From NCBI GenBank assembly GCA_021397835.1, contig JAJFZO010000566.1, forward strand, positions 9,048,001 to 9,112,000: a stretch of DNA of 64,000 nt. Direction: 5' to 3'. The notes under the pieces are model-generated. The model did not search any database and was not told where the DNA came from. It was given only the letters and a program-made list of their open reading frames with translations. Positions 59,095-64,000 of this stretch are shown one piece after another (positions within the stretch are counted from its first letter, which is position 1; each line of letters begins with the position of its first letter). The position numbers and the translations under genes are program-made. This stretch comes from Moringa oleifera. Taxonomy: Eukaryota > Streptophyta > Magnoliopsida > Brassicales > Moringaceae.

Positions 59095-59840
59095 CTTATA
59101 ATACTCTCCAGCGAGGAAGAAAAACACTTTTTAAAGCTTCATCTTCCCATTCGAGTCCATTTAGGTAGTCTTCCTCTCCTTCAATAACCAAACTTTGTCT
59201 CTTAGCATTATCATAGTTGAGTGGAAGCTTCTTAAGATTGGAGCAGCGAAACATAGTGATTCTCTAAAGAGATAGGAAAGGAAGGGGAATCCAATAGATG
59301 CCTTTTAATCCATGCACATGATGCAATTTAAGCACTTATAGTTTTCCAAATGGGACCAAATATTTTCCTCCTTCTACAACTTCATTCATGTTTCCCTCAC
59401 TTATTGTTTTCTCCACTTCTTCAGTGCTTGATATAGTGACATAAGTAAGATTTAGGACAAATATTAGCCATGTTAAGTCCTTCAATCCATTGCATTTGAT
59501 GACTTTTACTTTGCAAAGGTTGTCAAAACATCTACTGCTTCGAATTGCCAAGTTGTTCACATCATTCGAATTTTTGCACACTTTTTGTCTACTTACCCAA
59601 TCAACCTTCAACCCAACAGAAATATAAGAAGCCAACATGGAGAAGGAACGAAGAAGTTTCATATTTGATAGAAATGAAATATCCAGCAAATCTAGAGCAT
59701 CGAGTGTAGCAAGAGATAAAGCTTCAATACATGATTGTAACTTGGGAAACCCAAAAATTGTTTAAGACCAACAGTCGTTTTAATATTAATAGTTAATATT
59801 TTCAAATGCTACAAACCCTACAATTCTTTCACCAACTATT
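59095..59840 (-). pseudogene. CC-NBS-LRR (RPS2-like) resistance-gene 3' fragment
   Basis: Intact relatives are intracellular immune receptors. Minus-strand pieces in order: HLKILTINIKTTVGLKQ (about 59810, two stops just before), LQSCIEALSLATLDALDLLD, GLKVDWVSRQKVCKNSNDVN (about 59610), SSRCFDNLCKVKVIKCNGLK then DLTWLIFVLNLTYV, ISEGNMNEVVEGGKYLVPFG (about 59370), then after a stop LHHVHGLKGIYWIPLPFLSL, CSNLKKLPLNYDNAKRQSLV, EGEEDYLNGLEWEDEALKSV and FLPRW. This is the C-terminal LRR end typical of the RPS2-type class. The NB-ARC domain is absent, and a frameshift (about 59760) and stops are present. Confidence 0.88.
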
Positions 59841-60732
59841 TATTCCCACCATACAAAACACTTTTTTTTTTCAGAATAATATCTTCCAAATAATAATTAA
59901 GAAAATTAAAATCAAAGTTGAAGTTTAAAAATCGAAGAAAATGTTATAGGATCTATGCAATGAAAATTGATAAAAGTAAAAAAGTGAAAAAAAATAGTGT
60001 TTATTGAATAACTATATAACTTCTATATGGATTAATCACATGTTATGTACTGATTTTGCCTCAATTTTTATGAAATTAGTGAGAAACAAGATGGGATATG
60101 ATCACAAGAAAAGAATATTATTGTTTAGTTTTTAAATTTTTTTAACATATATGATATTGTATAATAATTTGATTTGTATAAATTTTTATAAATAAATTGT
60201 TTTATGATTTGTTAAATCAATAATGCATTATTTATTTTTCACATATTAATATCAATGTAACTAAAATGGTATAAAAATATTTTTAATGATTCAAAAATTT
60301 TCATTTATTATTTTATTTTTTACATTAATATTATAAATAATTTAAATAATTTATATTTTTTATTAAAAAGCTTATTACCTTGATTTTATCCATTAATTTT
60401 ATTTGACCTTTCAAAAGGTGTTTGTGATGATATAATAGATTGAAGAGTTGATTTTTTCTTGTTGTTTCATATTGTAATTTATTTGAATAGTGTTATCTTC
60501 ATTCGTATTACTTATCATAAGATAATATAAAACTACCTTTTTAGATAATTCTTGCATGGTATTGACTCTTTAAAATGTATTACCATATTTGTAATCACTA
60601 TCTTTTCAGTTCAACTGGTGACATTATTCTAGTGCTTCTGTGGAAGGCTATAAAGAATCAATTGCCTTCGATAAGATGTGTAAGCTATAGTCTCATAACA
60701 TACAAACTACTGCCATCTGTTAAATATAAAAG

Positions 60733-60734
<2 letters not shown>

Positions 60735-60776
<42 letters not shown>
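60735..60776 (+). repeat. (AT)21 microsatellite
   Basis: An uninterrupted run of 21 AT dinucleotides. Confidence 0.97.
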
Positions 60777-60779
<3 letters not shown>

Positions 60780-61333
60780 ATTAGCATTAAGAAAATATGG
60801 TGCAAAAGTGGATATGCAGAACCTTTAATCCTGTTTGCTTGTGTGGATTACCTAGAATGGAGATACGAACAAGTCAATAACTACATAAAAATTTTGAAAA
60901 AACTCAGATGATAGAGTGAATGAAGGAAATGATATTGCTTATTACCTAGGATGAGCATTTTTAGAAGACTTGAAAGTTTTCAAGAATATTTAGCCATCTG
61001 CAACTCGTGCTTCAGTCTTAACTTATCCCAATTGTGTTTAGTTGCCAATATCTCTTTAATGTGTGGCAATGCTCACCCTATTGAATTGGTATCAAGGAAA
61101 ACAAGTCATAACCTCATAATAACAAAATCAATCATGGATTCATAGTAGTTATAGAAAGCACAGTACGCAACCTCAACCCCAAGAAAAAAATATTCATGGG
61201 TAAGCTGTTTCCCCATGTTCTCATTCTAAAGATAGAAAAGTGGATTTAAAATCTTAACTTAAAAATAGTAACCATCATATGTTCATGTACAAAACTAAAC
61301 TAAATGAAAATCAAATCAAAATCATAAGGTAAG

Positions 61334-61405
61334 ACAAGATTGATTCAGACATTGGGATGGACTCAAGTTACAAGATTGATTCACACAACGAGATGAACTC
61401 AAGTT
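61334..61405 (+). repeat. 36-bp tandem duplication
   Basis: Units 61334-61369 and 61370-61405 share ACAAGATTGATTCA and ACTCAAGTT with a few substitutions between. Confidence 0.9.
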
Positions 61406-61454
61406 TATTGATTGGAAGTAAATGCATAACGGATCATTTGACCATTCCACTAGA

Positions 61455-61622
61455 CTATAACTAGTCCATCACTTTCTAAGAGATGATGAAAGTCCTTGAA
61501 GACTTTAACATTTTTTCATAAAAACTTACTTGCATTTGTAGCAGTTACTGATCCCAACACGTTGAAATTAGTCCATCGCTTTCGAGGAGATGATAAAATC
61601 CTAGAAGACTTTCAAATTTTCA
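61455..61622 (+). repeat. Diverged 55-bp direct duplication
   Basis: AGTCCATCACTTTCTAAGAG followed by ATGATGAAAGTCCTTGAAGA (about 61460) recurs as AGTCCATCGCTTTCGAGGAG and ATGATAAAATCCTAGAAGAC (about 61570). The complement reads FKDFHHLLESDG in the first copy, which hints at duplicated exons but is not proof. Confidence 0.6.
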
Positions 61623-63599
61623 GTAATTAATTTTAACCTCAAAAGCACTTACAGCTTCAACATTATGATGCATGGTATCCGTTTTTGTTTTCTTCAAGAA
61701 CATATAAAATGTTATCTACAGATTGCTCTTAAACCAACATACTATTCACATTTTGTCCACTTAATATTATACCATAGGTAGGCTGTTCATGAACTAGGTA
61801 AGAAAATAACCCAAAACAATAGAGTCAAATATAGTTTAAGCAGAAGACATAGATGTTGTTTTCAAATAAACATTAAAAACCAAGGCAACAATGACATTAA
61901 TAGACAATCTAAATTAATAGCTTCCCCGAGACCATTAACTATAATAATAAATGACACAAAGCTCATAATTCCAACTTCCTTTTCTTTCTAATTTTTATTT
62001 CATTAAGCAAGCACATCCATCTTTATAGGGATCTAGAACGATACATAAGATATTGTGTTCACTGGGCAATCAAATATCATAATTCAATAAATTATGCTCA
62101 AAGAATATTACTTAGTCCAAATGTATCATCTCAAAACAAATAAACATAACACTTAAAGGGACAGGAGGCATTAATCCATTATATATCACAACATTAATAT
62201 GTATGAATACAACATGTTCAGTTATTAGTTACAAGTACATTAGAATATTTATAAGAAACATGATTTCAATTCAAAGAGAAATATGTAATAAGAATGCATA
62301 TATTTATTTTTCATGTATGAAAACTACTCAAACCAATAAATCATTAAACAAGAAGAAACTACTAATAAATCATTAAGCAAGAGGAAATTCCTAAAAAGAA
62401 AATTTTTAAAATCTAAAAATATATCAAGAGAAACCAACTTGACCTATGGTAGTGAATTTTCTCACTCCTCAAAGCCTTCAAAACAGTTGTCAGTTGCAAA
62501 TTCCAAATAGGTGAATAGCTTTAGGACCCAGGGACTAGGTAGCATTTAAATCCATAGCCTTCTTGTTTGTTCTAATTCAAACAGTATGTAATCTTAACAA
62601 TAGTCCATCTCTAGGATCAGCCTATCACATTGCTCACATAAGGCCAAACCCAATTTTGAAAAATAACTAGATATGAATCATTCTCATCCTGATGCACATG
62701 GGCACATAACCTATTTGAACTAATCCATACCCATATTGATACCCACACCTTAACGTGCAATCATGGTTGATTATTATAGGTCCTACTACCACAGTTTCAC
62801 CTTGCATGTGTTAATGATCACATTAGATAGCTTACTCAAGAGCATGTAATAATTTAATCAATCATCAGGCTTGCATGTGCAATCATGGATGTCTGGTAGG
62901 CTCCATATAATCGACAGCTTAAAATAAGCTCTTTTTCCCCTTTGGTTTGAGGAGTGAGAAAATTGGTGCCAAGAAGCTTTATAGCCAATAAAACTATAAA
63001 GCAAGTATACACATATATATGCGAAATAGGGGACCATAATGGTGTCATCACATACCTTGACATTAAGCTAGTTAATGATGGCATTTAGTATAAACTGAAT
63101 ATCATCCTTATGTGGGTTGGGGAGCTAAGTTATTGTAGTGCTAGAATTTGTGGTGTCAGCTATGGTTCTTCCTAACTGTGGTAGCATGAAAACAACACAT
63201 CCATCCTTAGTTTTAGGAACAATCAAGAATAGTAATGAGACAGAACAACATGGCTACCACTACTAGGACAAATCATAGGTTTTGCATCTTTATCGCCAAT
63301 TTCCTTAAAGAATCACAAAATAGTCCAATAGCATTTACAATTATTTTTGCACAAGTATTGAATTCTTTGTCTGGTTTTAGAGGGCATGAAAATAAGAAAA
63401 ATTGAAAAGTAGTGCACATGAAATCTTACCATCCATAACCAATCTTAATTGCAAAAGCAAGAAAAAAAAGGTGATAAAAAATCAAGCATACTATTGGAAT
63501 TGATCCTTTTATGGGAACTTTATCCATAATAAGAGGTTTTGTAGAGAGTTTAATAAGAATCAAGGTGAGTAACCCACCAAGGAGACACATGCAGCCATG

Positions 63600-64000
63600 G
63601 CTGCAGATTCCCTTGAAAAAAGGTGATGTGCTAGCTGTGACAAAATCTAAAGTCTCAAATGAATGGATTCTTGACTTGCCTTACACCTATCACATATGTT
63701 CTAAGGCTAACTGGTTCTAAGACTATAAAGAGGTAAATGGAGGAATGCTTATCATGGGGAATGATCAATCCTATAAAGTTAAAGGCATTGGAACCACATA
63801 AAAGCTAAAAGATGGAACCATCAAGATCTTAAAGGAAATGAGGTATTTGCCTTAACTAAGGAGGAACTTGATTTCTTTAAGCTCTTTGGATGATAAGCGA
63901 TACTCTAGAAAGGTACCTTTAAAGTCTTGAAAGGTTTCTTGGTGATCCCAAAAAGAATTAAAGAGAATGGTCTATACATTCTTAAAGGCAAAGTTGTGAT
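63600..64000 (+). pseudogene. Ty1/copia pol fragment (protease end and gag-pre-integrase), runs off window
   Basis: The frame reads DVLAVTKSKVSNEWILDLPY then TYHICSKANWF, stop, DYKEVNGGMLIMGNDQSYKV, KGIGTT, stop, KLKDGTIKILKEMRYLP, stop, RRNLISLSSLD. This matches the copia protease (WILDSG-type, with Ser-Gly changed to Leu-Pro at the active-site motif) followed by the gag-pre-integrase domain. At least three in-frame stops plus later frameshifts show decay. No LTR or primer-binding site lies within the window. Confidence 0.87.

Larger units (their letters stand above)
59850..63590. other. AT-rich intergenic stretch, no supported gene
   Basis: Long AT-rich DNA with only short open frames. It holds an AT microsatellite (60735), a 36-bp tandem duplication (61334) and a diverged 55-bp duplication (61455-61622). 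The other short frames read like chance translations, so I call none a gene. Confidence 0.55.

Noticed and set aside
63123..63134. TTATTGTAGTG resembling a CACTA right end
   Set aside because: No subterminal repeat array on its left and no partner left end or TSD found.

Overview
The window looks like a transposon-dominated block of a nuclear chromosome from a flowering plant, probably a eudicot. The evidence is plant-specific CACTA (En/Spm) transposase families, a plant MULE, a Ty1/copia pol fragment, a CC-NBS-LRR resistance-gene fragment and a decayed mitochondrial ccmFN gene. No intact host gene was found. Every coding remnant is broken by stops or frameshifts, and I see no promoter, operon-like unit or intact RNA gene that I can support.

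Layout: 1-3454 is the right part of a CACTA element (family III, subterminal motif CCGTGGCAA) with a Transposase_24 (TNPA-like) pseudogene. 3458-5340 is the right end of a second CACTA family (family I, motif TTTAATGACAGTT) carrying a dead Ulp1 cysteine-protease domain. 5341-12388 and 14653-about 21576 are mitochondrial-like DNA (NUMT) containing a full-length but degenerate ccmFN. This is interrupted by a 2.26-kb Pack-CACTA (12389-14652, TSD GGG) that holds fragments of a plastid-type TPR gene. 21577-about 23880 is a minus-strand CACTA remnant (family IV, motif TAGCGACAGA). 23885-38180 is a complete 14.3-kb CACTA (family II, motif TTCACAGTT, TSD TCT) with TNP2, Transposase_24 and Ulp1 modules plus captured host fragments, one of them 3-ketoacyl-CoA synthase. 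38590-41110 is a dead MULE.

About 41290-51446 is a second copy of the NUMT (ccmFN again at 45877), split by a 3.2-kb family-I CACTA (41792-45032) with its own Ulp1 remnant. 51447-58564 is a family-I CACTA that lacks its left end and carries TNP2, Transposase_24 and Ulp1 remnants. 59095-59840 is a minus-strand NBS-LRR 3' fragment. 59850-63590 is AT-rich sequence with an (AT)21 microsatellite and small tandem duplications. 63600-64000 is the start of a copia pol fragment.

How the pieces relate: the two NUMT copies are collinear, in the same orientation and offset by about 39.75 kb. Both are joined to the same CACTA end. The inferred order is: mitochondrial insertion, family-I CACTA jumping into it, segmental duplication, then further CACTA insertions into the left copy (the element ending at 3454 is absent from the right copy). 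The CACTA elements encode, in decayed form, a transposase (TNP2), an accessory DNA-binding/coiled-coil protein (TNPA-like) and a captured SUMO-protease-like domain. Their TIRs and subterminal hairpin repeats are the expected binding sites.
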